Assembly (NCBI RefSeq): GCF_030646155.1
Contig: NZ_JAUTDN010000001.1
Span: forward strand, 186,001 to 250,000
Length of the DNA: 64,000 nt
Direction: 5' to 3'
DNA from: Conexibacter sp. CPCC 205762
GTDB taxonomy: Bacteria; Actinomycetota; Thermoleophilia; Solirubrobacterales; Solirubrobacteraceae
Notes under the pieces: model-generated
Seen by the model: the letters and a program-made list of their open reading frames with translations, nothing else
What the model was told of the DNA's origin: nothing
Databases searched by the model: none
Shown here: in pieces, positions 1 to 8,422 of the stretch
Layout: each line of letters begins with the position of its first letter
How positions within the stretch are numbered: the stretch's first letter is position 1
Translations under genes and position numbers: made by a program

Positions 1-1284
1 GGAGCGGGCCGCCGCGCGTGCCATCGCGATCTTCGGCTGGTCGCCGCCGGCGAGGTCGTTCATCGAGCTGGAGCGGTCGAGCACGAGCTGCAGCGCCAAT
101 CTGCGTCTGCGCACGCCGCCCGGTCTGAGGCTGGCGACCGGCAGCAGCGCGTCGAGCGGGGTGCCGGCCCAGCCGCCGAGCGAGAGGCTGTGCTCGCCGC
201 CGAGCACGAGCAGGCCGAGCCCGTCGTCGCGGACGGCATCTGCGAGCGCCTGCTGCTGGGCGCCGCTGAGCGCTCTCGCCGGCAGGTCGGCGAGCACGAC
301 GAGGTCGCTTGCGGCGAGTGTCGCGGCGTTGATGTCCTGCGGCGCGGCGGCGGTCGACGCGATGCCGGCGTTCTGCAGCTGGGTGGGGAGCGCGCCGGCG
401 CTGCCGACGATCAGCGCCCGTGGGGCGGGCGCGATCCGCGTCGTCGCGTAGGCGGTGTCGTTGGCGGGGACGGCGTCGCCGGGCAGGTCGACCGTGAGCC
501 GGTAGGCGTGCCAGCCCTCGGGCGGCGCGTCGTACGTCAGCACGAGCGGGTTGTCGCCGCGTCTGAGCGTGAGCGGCTCGCTGCCGGCGGCGGCGCCGTC
601 GCGTGCGAGCCGGATCGTCGCTCTGCCCGCGACCGTGCTGCGGACCGTCGCCTGGATCGTCAGCGCGTCGCCCGCGCGCAGCGGCGACGGCACGGCGAGA
701 CGGGTGACGGCGGCGTCGGGGCGGGCGGTCGCGCCAGGGGCGGCGCCGGCGAGCGGGACGCCGTCCACGTGGACCTTCGCGGCACGCGCTCGTGCGGCCG
801 CCGCGGGCGCGTCGCCGTCGGTGGCAAAGCCGTCGGAGAGCACGATCGCGCGGCCGCCGTCTGGCAGGGCACCGGTCGCGAGCCGGAGCGCGGCGGCGAG
901 GTCGGTGGCGTCGGGTGCGGGGGTGGTGGCGTCGGGCGCGGGGATGGCGGCGTCAGGCGCGGCGGGGGCTCTGTCGGTCGCGTCGGGCGTCGTCGCGCCT
1001 GGGCGGCCGGCGGCCGCCGTCGCATCGACGCCCTCGAACTCGGCATCGCCGCCGAACGCGATCACGCGGCACGGTCTGCCGCAGCGGCCTTCGTCGATCG
1101 CGGCGCGGACCCACGCCTGCTGGCGGGCGACGGCGGCAGGGTCGCTCGCGACGCTCTCGGAACGGTCGAGCAGCAGCAGCGTCGGCGTCTCGTCGCTTGT
1201 GTCGCCGAACGACAGCGCCAGCGCCGCGACGAGCGCGAGCACGGCGGCGAGGCGCAGGATCCCGGCGAGCCGGGAGCGGGTCAC
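1..1284 (-). CDS. VWA-domain membrane protein, C-terminus cut by window edge
   Basis: The frame is open from a GTG at 1284 to the window edge (428 codons seen). The GTG overlaps the stop of the preceding gene as GTGA, which fixes the start and implies translational coupling. The N-terminus has one hydrophobic segment, followed by LLLLDRSESVASD, and a second MIDAS-like motif LVLDRSSSM lies near the edge, so two von Willebrand A-type modules are visible. This matches the large VWA/glutamine-amidotransferase-like membrane proteins that follow BatA in MoxR operons (family knowledge). Its role is probably metal-dependent protein-protein interaction at the membrane, downstream of a MoxR chaperone. 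The exact function is unknown. Confidence 0.8.
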   Translation of the reverse strand, partial: MTRSRLAGILRLAAVLALVAALALSFGDTSDETPTLLLLDRSESVASDPAAVARQQAWVRAAIDEGRCGRPCRVIAFGGDAEFEGVDATAAAGRPGATTPDATDRAPAAPDAAIPAPDATTPAPDATDLAAALRLATGALPDGGRAIVLSDGFATDGDAPAAAARARAAKVHVDGVPLAGAAPGATARPDAAVTRLAVPSPLRAGDALTIQATVRSTVAGRATIRLARDGAAAGSEPLTLRRGDNPLVLTYDAPPEGWHAYRLTVDLPGDAVPANDTAYATTRIAPAPRALIVGSAGALPTQLQNAGIASTAAAPQDINAATLAASDLVVLADLPARALSGAQQQALADAVRDDGLGLLVLGGEHSLSLGGWAGTPLDALLPVASLRPGGVRRRRLALQLVLDRSSSMNDLAGGDQPKIAMARAAARS

Positions 1285-3185
1285 GTGGCGACCTCCTCGC
1301 GGCGGCGCGACCAGCGCGGGTACGACCACTCGGCCAGCAGCAGGAGCAGACCGGCGGCGACGAGCCACGGCCACCACGCGTGCGGCGGCGCCGGCAGCGG
1401 CCCGCCGCCGTCGGAGGCGCGGATCGTCAGCGGTCGCGCGGCGCCGGCGGGCGAGGCGGCGCCGGCGGCGTCCGGCGCGGGCGCGGCGCTGCCGGCGAGA
1501 CCGTCCGCGTTGGGCGCGGCGCTGCCGCCAGGGGCGCCCGCGTTGAGCGCGTCCGCGGGCGAGGGACCCGCGCCGGGGGCGGCGGGCGTGGCGGCGGCGG
1601 GTTGCGCGGCCGCGACGACGTTCGCGAGCAGTGCTGGGAACGCGGCCAGCTGGGGCAGGGTCGAGGCGGCTGGGTCGAACGTCATCAGCGTCGTCTGCGC
1701 GGGCCGTTCGCCGGGCTCCGCTCCGGTTGCGAGCAGGGGACCGCCCGGCGCCCAGGCGATCGCGCGCAGCGACTGCGGCAGGACGGTGCCGCGGGCGGCG
1801 CCGGCGGCGAGCGCGAGGCCGTCGAGGTCGACGCCGGCCAGCAGCGGGTCGGCTCCGTCCAGGCCGCTGAGGACCGGATCGGCGAGCGGCGCGCCGACGC
1901 TCCCGCCGGGCAGCCGCGGCGGCGCGACCAGAAGCAGCGCCTGCGCGTCCGGCAGCCCTCCGTCAGGCAGCCAGCGGTCGAAGACGACGAGGTCGGCGCG
2001 CGCGGCGGCGTCCCCTTGGTAGACGCCGGGGGCGACGACACGCAGCGTCACGCCGGGCGTCGCCGCCAGGGCGCGGGCGAGCGCGGCGGTCGCCGGCCGG
2101 TCGCTCACGAGCGTGACGTTCGTCGGCACGGCGGCACCGGGGACGGTGACGGTCGCGGCGTCGTCGGCGGCGAGCGCGTCGGCGCGCGTCAACCGCAGCG
2201 TGAGCCGTTCGCCGGCTCTCGCCGCGAACGACAGCTCGACCCGCTCCCCGCCCGCGACGGTCAGCTCGCGCGCGGCCGTCTCGCGCCCGTCCCGCTCGAT
2301 CGCCAGCCGCTCCCGCACCGTGCTCGTGCCGTCGTTGCGGACGGCGGCGAAGACCGTGCAGGCGGGGGCGGGCGAGGCGCCGGGCGCGGGGTCGGGCGCG
2401 GCGGGCGAGGCGTCGGCGGGCGCGGCGGGGGCGCAGCGGGCGGAGGCGTCGGTGAGGGCGACGTCGTCGGGTGAGGCCGTGCCGATCGCCACCGCCGCGT
2501 ACGTGACGCCGTCGGCGCGGACCGGCGGCGGCGTCGTCCCGCGGCTGTGGAAGAGCGTGATCGCCCCGCCGCGCCGATGCAGCTGGCCCGCGGCGAGCGC
2601 GAGTGCGGGGCGGAGGTCGGCGCGCGGCGTCGTGGCGGTCGGTGCTCCCGTGTCGGCATCCGCGCGCGCTGCGGCGCCTGTGCCGGACGCCCTCGTGGCG
2701 GCGCGCGGACGCACGCCGGCGAGCGCCTCGCGGGCGTCGGCGGGGCTGACGGCGCTGACGAGCAGGCGCGGGGTGGCGGCTGCGAGGACGATCGTCACCG
2801 GGGTTGCGGCGGGAAGTCTGGCGAGGCGGGCATCGAGCTGGCGGCGTGCGGCGGTCAGGCGGTCAGGGGCGACGTCGCGCGTTGCCATCGCGGCGGAGTC
2901 GTCGAGCACGAAGACTGCCGGCGCCGCGCCGGCCGCAGGCGTGCCGCCACCGCTCGTCGGCCGCGCCAGCGCCGCCACCAGCAGCAGGACGATCAGCACC
3001 TGCAGCACCAGCAGCAGCGACGGCACCAGCCGCGCGCGCCGCCGCGCCGGCAGCGTGCCGGCCTGCTCGCGCCAGAGCATGAGGCTGTCGACCTCGAGCT
3101 GCCGCCGGCGCCGCCGCAGATGCAGCGCGAGCAGCGGCACGAGCGCCAGCAGCCCCGCCAGCCACCACGGCGCCAGCAGGCTCAT
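1281..3185 (-). CDS. BatA-like membrane protein with VWA domain
   Basis: A 634-residue protein. It opens with a membrane hairpin (MSLLAPWWLAGLLALVPLL, then a second hydrophobic stretch near residues 53-75), the BatA N-terminal pattern. A VWA-like domain follows with VFVLDDSAAMAT, a degenerate MIDAS (DxSxxM instead of DxSxS). A long Ala/Pro-rich extracytoplasmic part comes next, and a C-terminal membrane segment (WWPWLVAAGLLLLLAEW) ends in a basic tail. It sits between a DUF4175-like gene and another VWA gene, as in MoxR-BatA type operons. The likely role is a scaffold or adaptor in the envelope. The substrate is not evident. Confidence 0.8.
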   Translation of the reverse strand: MSLLAPWWLAGLLALVPLLALHLRRRRRQLEVDSLMLWREQAGTLPARRRARLVPSLLLVLQVLIVLLLVAALARPTSGGGTPAAGAAPAVFVLDDSAAMATRDVAPDRLTAARRQLDARLARLPAATPVTIVLAAATPRLLVSAVSPADAREALAGVRPRAATRASGTGAAARADADTGAPTATTPRADLRPALALAAGQLHRRGGAITLFHSRGTTPPPVRADGVTYAAVAIGTASPDDVALTDASARCAPAAPADASPAAPDPAPGASPAPACTVFAAVRNDGTSTVRERLAIERDGRETAARELTVAGGERVELSFAARAGERLTLRLTRADALAADDAATVTVPGAAVPTNVTLVSDRPATAALARALAATPGVTLRVVAPGVYQGDAAARADLVVFDRWLPDGGLPDAQALLLVAPPRLPGGSVGAPLADPVLSGLDGADPLLAGVDLDGLALAAGAARGTVLPQSLRAIAWAPGGPLLATGAEPGERPAQTTLMTFDPAASTLPQLAAFPALLANVVAAAQPAAATPAAPGAGPSPADALNAGAPGGSAAPNADGLAGSAAPAPDAAGAASPAGAARPLTIRASDGGGPLPAPPHAWWPWLVAAGLLLLLAEWSYPRWSRRREEVAT

Positions 3186-3204
3186 CGCGCGCTCCCGGCG
3201 GGAA

Positions 3205-3247
3205 GTCTGCGGCGTTGTGCACTCCTGGGGTACACGGAGCCGCAGAC
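3205..3247. promoter_or_regulatory. intergenic hairpin before the BatA-like gene
   Basis: Perfect 9-bp inverted arms GTCTGCGGC (3205-3213) and GCCGCAGAC (3239-3247) flank a 25-nt loop that contains a further GTG/CAC pair. It lies in the 97-nt gap between the DUF4175-like stop and the BatA-like start, so it would be in the leader of the BatA-like message. It could act as an attenuator, processing site or partial terminator. No U-tract follows. Confidence 0.45.
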
Positions 3248-3282
3248 ATCGGGGACGGAGGCCTCGGCGAGGGCGGGGCGGC

Positions 3283-4938
3283 TCACCGCGGCGGGAAGTA
3301 GGCGGCGACGAGCGCGCGCAGGTAGGGCGCGACGGCGTTGACCGTCGTCGGCACGAACGGCAGCTCGAGCGGGCCGCCGGCGCTGCCGCCGCTGACGCCG
3401 CCCTGGACGCGCGCGGCGCCTCTGCCGCTGCCGTCGGCGCCGGCTCTGCCGGCGCTCGTGCCGCGCCGGTCGCCGCCGCCGGCCGCCAGCAGGCGCAGCG
3501 GAAGCCGCTCGGCGCCAGCCCCGGTCGTCGGGCGGGCGGCGGTGCCGGAGCCGCTGCGGCCGGTCTGGCTGCCGGCGCCCCGGGTGCCGCTGCGAGCGAC
3601 GCCGCGGGCGCCGTCGCCGCCGGCTCTGCCGCTGCGCGACGGGGCTCCCGCAGCCAGCGGCGCCGTCGCTCTGCGGCCCTCCGCGGCGAACTCCTTCACC
3701 TGTCTCGGCGACGGCAGGCTGGCGGCCGGCTGCGGCGCAACCGACGACTGCGTCCGTCTGCGGGCGGTGCTGCCGGCGCCGGTGCCGGAGCGCGCGCCCG
3801 TCCCGGCGCTGCCGTTCACGCCGCTGCCGCTGCCTCTGCCGGCCGCTCGCGTGCCATCGCCCGCTCTCGCGGGCTGGCGGCGGATCGCGATCCCGGAGGC
3901 GTCGCGGCCGTTGGAGGCGGCGCTCGTCGGGCCGCTGTTGCCAAGCGTGCCCGGCGGGCGCGGCGTGCCGGCGGGCGTCGTCGCGGTCGCGCCGGGAGTC
4001 GTCGGCGTGGTCGGCAGCGTCGTGCGCGTGCCGGGTCTCGCCGGCTGCTGCGCCGAGGAGCCGGCGCCTGCGTCGGCGCGGACGGGTGCGCGGTCGGAGG
4101 AGCTGCCGGCGGGTGCGCCGGCCAGCGCGAGCCCGGCGACGACGGCGACGCCGCCGGCCAGCAGCGCCCACTCGCCGCGCGCCGGCGCCGGCCGCACGCG
4201 CGTCGTCGCGCGCGCTTCGCGCACGAGCCGCTCGCCGTCGGCGACGACCTGCGCCGCGAGCGGGTTGGGCGCGGCGTCGCGCCCGGGCAGGCCCGCGCCG
4301 GCGGCCGCGCGGCGGCTGCGGCGCTCCAGCTCCCACGCCGTCGCGACCGTCTCGTGCAGGCCGAGGCGACGGTCGAGCAGGCGGGCGACGGCGGCGGGCG
4401 ACGGGCGGCGGCGGGCGAGCGGCAGCAGCATCGCCGCGCCCACGCCGACAGCCACGATCGCGGCCGCGATGAGCGGCGGGCCGCCGAACGCGACCCGCGC
4501 GAGCAGCAGCAGCGCAGCCGTCGCCAGCGCGAGCAGCAGCGCCCGCCGCAGCAGCGCCAGCCGGCGAGCGTGGGCGAGCGCGTCGGCCCAGGCGGCGAGC
4601 GCGTCGGCGAGCGGGGAGTCGCCGTGTGCGGTGGCGGCGGGGCGTCCGGCGCGACGGGCGGAACCGTCGCGTGCTGGGGCGGCGGGGCGTCCGGCGCGAC
4701 GGGCGGAACCGTCGCGCGCTGGGGCGGCGGGGCGTTTGGCGCGATCGGCGGACTCGCTGCGCGCGCGGGTGCCGGGAGGGCCGGCGTCGCCGTGGACGCG
4801 GACGCTGCGAGAGGGCGAGGCGGAGCGGAGGGAATCCTCCCTTTTCAGCTCCACGACCTCCTCCGGCGGGGCCACCAGCCATCGTCCGGTGCGTTGGAGC
4901 AGCGCTCCGGCGCCGGGGACGGAACGGGGGTGGGCCAC
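3283..4938 (-). CDS. DUF4175-like membrane protein of the MoxR/VWA cluster
   Basis: 551 residues from the GTG at 4938. I chose this start because TACCAT ends 6 nt upstream, matching the leaderless pattern seen elsewhere here. The open frame continues to 5010 but would collide with the divergent gene. The N-terminus carries a basic 15-residue repeat. Two membrane segments follow, then VARLLDRRLGLHETVATAWE, typical of the DUF4175-type proteins that accompany MoxR/DUF58/VWA genes. A third hydrophobic segment leads into about 250 residues of Gly/Ser/Thr/Arg low complexity. The end, YLRALVAAYFPPR, resembles the family's C-terminal VxxYF signature. Several extracytoplasmic arginines are AGA. Function unknown; probably an envelope scaffold. 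Confidence 0.65.
   Translation of the reverse strand: MAHPRSVPGAGALLQRTGRWLVAPPEEVVELKREDSLRSASPSRSVRVHGDAGPPGTRARSESADRAKRPAAPARDGSARRAGRPAAPARDGSARRAGRPAATAHGDSPLADALAAWADALAHARRLALLRRALLLALATAALLLLARVAFGGPPLIAAAIVAVGVGAAMLLPLARRRPSPAAVARLLDRRLGLHETVATAWELERRSRRAAAGAGLPGRDAAPNPLAAQVVADGERLVREARATTRVRPAPARGEWALLAGGVAVVAGLALAGAPAGSSSDRAPVRADAGAGSSAQQPARPGTRTTLPTTPTTPGATATTPAGTPRPPGTLGNSGPTSAASNGRDASGIAIRRQPARAGDGTRAAGRGSGSGVNGSAGTGARSGTGAGSTARRRTQSSVAPQPAASLPSPRQVKEFAAEGRRATAPLAAGAPSRSGRAGGDGARGVARSGTRGAGSQTGRSGSGTAARPTTGAGAERLPLRLLAAGGGDRRGTSAGRAGADGSGRGAARVQGGVSGGSAGGPLELPFVPTTVNAVAPYLRALVAAYFPPR
4641..4775. repeat. 45-bp tandem repeat (about 3 copies) inside the DUF4175-like gene
   Basis: Units begin at 4641, 4686 and 4731, each starting GGCGTCCGGC or a close variant; the third copy decays. 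They encode ARDGSARRAGRPAAP-like units in the basic N-terminal tail, so the repeat is an exact multiple of three and keeps the frame. Such repeats are prone to copy-number change by slippage. Confidence 0.7.
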
Positions 4939-4944
4939 CGGCCA

Positions 4945-4950
4945 ATGGTA
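4945..4950 (-). promoter_or_regulatory. -10 element for the DUF4175-like gene
   Basis: TACCAT on the minus strand, 6 nt before the GTG start at 4938, with no Shine-Dalgarno between. This fits a leaderless transcript. No convincing -35 was seen. Confidence 0.4.
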
Positions 4951-5029
4951 GCCTTCGCCGCGCTTTCGACGCACGTTCTCGCAGGCTGTCCCGGCTTCGA
5001 CGGGCGTCACAGATTTGGAGAACCAGAAG

Positions 5030-6769
5030 ATGGAAAATCACGCCCGCCGCAGCCCGCGCGGGACACTCCGGTGGATCGCGCCCGTGCTTGGCGCCTTGGC
5101 GCTGACGTTGTCCGCCTGCGGCGGCGACGACAACGACGCGAAGACGACCTCCGCGGCGAACGGCACCACCACCAGCGCGAGCACGACCGCGAGCAGCGGC
5201 GGGTCCGGGAGCGCTCCCGACGAAGGCTTCAACCCCGGCGACTGGCCGGTCTTCGGCCGCGACCGCGACAACACCCGCTACGCGCCGCAGGACAGCATCA
5301 ACGAGGAGACGATCTCGCGCCTCGGCGAGGCGTGGCACTCCGACCTGGGCGGCAACCAGTGGCTCAACGAGGCCTTCCCGATCGTCGTCGACGGGGTCGC
5401 CTACGTCACCACCAGCACGAACGAGATCTACGCCTTCGACGGCGCCACCGGCAGAGTGAAGTGGAAGTACGCGCCGAAGGTCGACTTCTCGCTCTCCAGC
5501 GGCGTCGGCGGCTACGGCATCGTCGTCAACCGCGGCGTCGCGGTCGCCGATGGCAAGGTCTACATGCTGACGTTCGACTGCAGACTGAAGGCAGTCAGCG
5601 CGGCGACGGGCGAGGAAGTCTTCTCGACGCAGGTCGACGACCCGCGCACCGGCGCCTACGAGACGATGTCGCCGACCGTCTACAACGGCCTCGTCTACGT
5701 CGGCAACTCCGGCTCCGACCAGGGTGTCGGCGGCTTCGTCGCCGCCTACGACGCGAGAACCGGCAGAGAGGTGTGGAGATTCGACACGATCCCGCCGGTC
5801 GGTCAGGGCTGGCGCAGAAGAGACACCGGCGGTGGCACCGTCTACATGGCGCCGACGATCGACACGCAGACCAACCGCGTGATCTTCGGCACCGGCAACC
5901 CGTCGCCGGCGATCGTCGGCACGAGACGGCCGGGCAACAACCTCTACACCTCGTCGCTCGTCGCGCTCGACGCGACCACCGGCAGATACGTCTGGCACCA
6001 CCAGGTCGTCGCGCATGACCTGTGGGACTACGACGCCGCCTCGCCGGTCGTCCTCTTCGACACCGTCGTCGACGGCGAGAGAAAGCGGATGGTCGCCGAG
6101 GCCGGCAAGTCCGGCTGGCTGGTGATGCTCGACGCCGAGACCGGCAGACAGGTCCACGACCGCCTCTCGTTCGTCAGACAGCAGCGCAGCAAGCCGACGA
6201 CGACGCCGACGCTGCAGTGCCCCGGCCCGCTCGGCGGCTCGCAGTACGACCCGCTCGCGTACAGCCCGAGAGTCGACGCGGTCTACGTCTCCGGCATCGA
6301 CTTCTGCTTCATGCTCGCCGTCTCCGACGAGAGACTGCCGGGCGAGTCGAGATTCGGCGGCACGCGCACGTTCCCGCAGGACGGGAGAGCGTCGGGCAGC
6401 TTCTCCGCCGTCGACATGAAGACCGGCAGATTCATCTGGCGCAAGAGAATGTCGACGCCGATGGGCGCCGGCGCGATGGTCAACGGCGCGGACATCGTCT
6501 TCACCGTCGACCAGCTCGGCTGGATCTACGGCTTCGACGCCGCTGACGGCAGAGAGCTGTGGAAGGCCAACATCGGCCTGGCGGGCGCGGCGGCGCCGGT
6601 GCTCTACACGATCGACGGCGTCGACTACATCGGCGTCGCGACCGGCGGCTCCGGCCTCACCTCGTCCAACGACTTCGGCCCGATCGGGTCGCGCTTCACC
6701 GTCCTCAAGCTCGACGGCAGAAGAGTGATCCCGGCAAGAGCGCCGAGAAACCCGTCGGCGGACGACTGA
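5030..6769 (+). CDS. PQQ quinoprotein-like beta-propeller lipoprotein
   Basis: 579 residues. The ATG at 5030 is preferred over the in-frame TTG at 5015 because GGAG at 5017-5020 makes a good ribosome site for it. Lipobox LTLSAC gives an exported lipoprotein. Propeller docking motifs recur (ATGRVKW, RTGREVW, TTGRYVW, KTGRFIW, ADGRELW), as do the PQQ alcohol dehydrogenase motifs GTGNPSP and HDLWDYD. Deviations: the family's GDNLY catalytic Asp is GNNLY here, the vicinal Cys pair is a single Cys (FDCRL), and the usual Ca-binding Glu position reads GSDQG. There is no heme domain. About half the arginines are AGA. It is the first of four exported genes in one plus-strand unit. It may be an altered enzyme or a non-catalytic binding protein. 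Confidence 0.8.
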   Translation: MENHARRSPRGTLRWIAPVLGALALTLSACGGDDNDAKTTSAANGTTTSASTTASSGGSGSAPDEGFNPGDWPVFGRDRDNTRYAPQDSINEETISRLGEAWHSDLGGNQWLNEAFPIVVDGVAYVTTSTNEIYAFDGATGRVKWKYAPKVDFSLSSGVGGYGIVVNRGVAVADGKVYMLTFDCRLKAVSAATGEEVFSTQVDDPRTGAYETMSPTVYNGLVYVGNSGSDQGVGGFVAAYDARTGREVWRFDTIPPVGQGWRRRDTGGGTVYMAPTIDTQTNRVIFGTGNPSPAIVGTRRPGNNLYTSSLVALDATTGRYVWHHQVVAHDLWDYDAASPVVLFDTVVDGERKRMVAEAGKSGWLVMLDAETGRQVHDRLSFVRQQRSKPTTTPTLQCPGPLGGSQYDPLAYSPRVDAVYVSGIDFCFMLAVSDERLPGESRFGGTRTFPQDGRASGSFSAVDMKTGRFIWRKRMSTPMGAGAMVNGADIVFTVDQLGWIYGFDAADGRELWKANIGLAGAAAPVLYTIDGVDYIGVATGGSGLTSSNDFGPIGSRFTVLKLDGRRVIPARAPRNPSADD

Positions 6770-6771
6770 CG

Positions 6772-8370
6772 ATGCGACGCGGCGCGACGGCGGCGGCGCT
6801 GGCCGCGGTCGTCGCGCTCGCGTCCGCGCTCGGCGCGGCCGGCTGCGGCAGCGGCGAGTCGCGCACGACGACTGCCCCGGAGCCGGGCGCCGACGTCGCC
6901 TGGCCGCGCTTCGGCGGCGATGACGACCAGTCGCGCTTCTCGCCGCTGGCCGAGGTCAGCACGGCGAACGTCGGCAGGCTCGGGCTCGCCTGGTCGTGGC
7001 AGCCCGGCGACGACACGACGCTGTGGGAGAGCTTCCCGGTCGTCGCGGGCGGGACGCTCTACGTCACCACCGACAGCGGCCAGGTGGTCGCGTTCGACGC
7101 CGCCGCCGGCGTGCGGCGCTGGTCCTACACGCCGCAGGTCGACCTGCTGACCGCGACCGCCGAGGGGCAGGTGCCGGTCAACCGCGGCGTCGCCGTCGCG
7201 CAGGGCCGCGTCTACCTGCAGACCTGGGACGCGCGGCTGGTCGCGCTCGACGCCGACGACGGGCGCGAGCTGTGGAGCGTGCCGATCGCGCCCGGCGAGC
7301 CTGGGGTGACGGGCGCCGGCCCGCCGACCTACGACGGCGGCCGCCTCGTCGTCGGTGGCTCCGGCAGCGACCCGGCCGGCACGCGCGGCTTCGTCGCCGC
7401 CTTCGACGCCGCCGACGGGCACGAGCTGTGGCGCTTCCACACCGTTCCCAGAGAGCGCGGCGGCGGGCGCGTCTGGATGCCGCCGACGGTCAGCGGCGGA
7501 ACCGTCTACGCCGGCACCGGCAACCCGTCGCCGGCGCTGACCGGCGGCAGACGCGGCTGCGAGCCGTGGACGAGCGGGATGGTCGCGCTCGACGCGCGCG
7601 ACGGCAGGCTGCGCTGGGGCGCGACCGAGGTCTGCGACGACGTCTGGGACTACGACGGCGGGCAGCCGCCGCTGGTCTACGAGACCGACGTCAACGGCAT
7701 CGCGACGCGCGTCGTCGGCCACGCCAACAAGTCCGGCAGCTACTGGCTGCGCGACGCGGCCAGCGGCAGAGAGCTGGCGCCGCCGACGCAGCTGATCCCG
7801 CAGCCGGCCCGGCGTCCGCGGCCGACGCGCGCCGGCACGACGATCTGCCCCGGCGCGCTCGGCGGCGTCGCCTACGGACCGGCCGCGCACGACCCGCGCG
7901 GCGGGACGATCTTCCAGGGCGCGGCGGTGATGTGCATGGTCTACCGGCGCGGCGCCCACTCGCAGAGCGGCAGAGCGGTGCGGGTCGGAGGCGGCGAGGC
8001 GCGCGTCGTGCCGGGCAGAGCGGCGCGCGGCGCGCTCGTCGCGCTCGACGACGCGACCGGCCGCGTCAGATGGCGCCGCCGGCTGCCGGCGCCGCTGGCC
8101 GGCGGCGTGCTTGCGACCGCGGGCGGGATCGTCTTCAGCGGCTGCGACGACGGCTTCCTCTACGCCTTCGACGCGGACACGGGCAGAACGCTCTGGCGCG
8201 GGGCGATCGGGCTCGCCTTCGGCAGCGCGCCGCTGACGTTCCGCGCGGCCGGCCGCCAGTACGTCGCGGTCGTCGCGGGCGGCTCCAGCGTCGCCGAGCA
8301 GACGGGTGCGCCGGTCGGCGCGAGACTGGTCGTGCTGCGGCTCGGCGGAACCGCTTTGAGAGGGAAGTGA
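6772..8370 (+). CDS. second PQQ quinoprotein-like lipoprotein
   Basis: 532 residues from the ATG at 6772, two bases after the previous stop. The N-terminus is a lipoprotein signal (LGAAGC lipobox). It is a diverged paralogue of the preceding gene, with the same architecture, GTGNPSP, CDDVWDYD, CPGALGG and repeated GRELW/GHELW docking motifs. The segment aligned with the catalytic GDNLY of PQQ alcohol dehydrogenases reads GCEPW, so the catalytic Asp is absent, and there is no vicinal disulfide pair or heme. AGA use is moderate. Tight spacing suggests co-expression, perhaps as a pair of outer-face sensors or binding proteins. A novel oxidoreductase activity is possible but not shown. Confidence 0.78.
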   Translation: MRRGATAAALAAVVALASALGAAGCGSGESRTTTAPEPGADVAWPRFGGDDDQSRFSPLAEVSTANVGRLGLAWSWQPGDDTTLWESFPVVAGGTLYVTTDSGQVVAFDAAAGVRRWSYTPQVDLLTATAEGQVPVNRGVAVAQGRVYLQTWDARLVALDADDGRELWSVPIAPGEPGVTGAGPPTYDGGRLVVGGSGSDPAGTRGFVAAFDAADGHELWRFHTVPRERGGGRVWMPPTVSGGTVYAGTGNPSPALTGGRRGCEPWTSGMVALDARDGRLRWGATEVCDDVWDYDGGQPPLVYETDVNGIATRVVGHANKSGSYWLRDAASGRELAPPTQLIPQPARRPRPTRAGTTICPGALGGVAYGPAAHDPRGGTIFQGAAVMCMVYRRGAHSQSGRAVRVGGGEARVVPGRAARGALVALDDATGRVRWRRRLPAPLAGGVLATAGGIVFSGCDDGFLYAFDADTGRTLWRGAIGLAFGSAPLTFRAAGRQYVAVVAGGSSVAEQTGAPVGARLVVLRLGGTALRGK

Positions 8371-8409
8371 GAGACCTTTGTCTCGAATCTGGAGTCACCG
8401 AGCGTGTGC

Positions 8410-8415
8410 TAGGTT
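8410..8415 (+). promoter_or_regulatory. -10 element before the exported protein at 8423
   Basis: TAGGTT ends exactly 7 nt before the GTG at 8423. The same TANNNT-N7-start geometry is seen at several other genes here, implying a leaderless internal transcript. No clear -35. Confidence 0.35.
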
Positions 8416-8422
8416 CGCGAAC

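Noticed and set aside
4939-5010. N-terminal extension of the DUF4175-like gene to 5010
   Set aside because: It would run into the leader of the divergent lipoprotein gene and has no start signal; the GTG at 4938 has a -10 at leaderless spacing.
2113-6018. Very long open frame on the plus strand (about 1300 codons) across the VWA/BatA region
   Set aside because: Its product is Arg/Ala/Gly-rich low complexity and it is antisense to genes with clear domains. High GC removes stop codons from unused frames.
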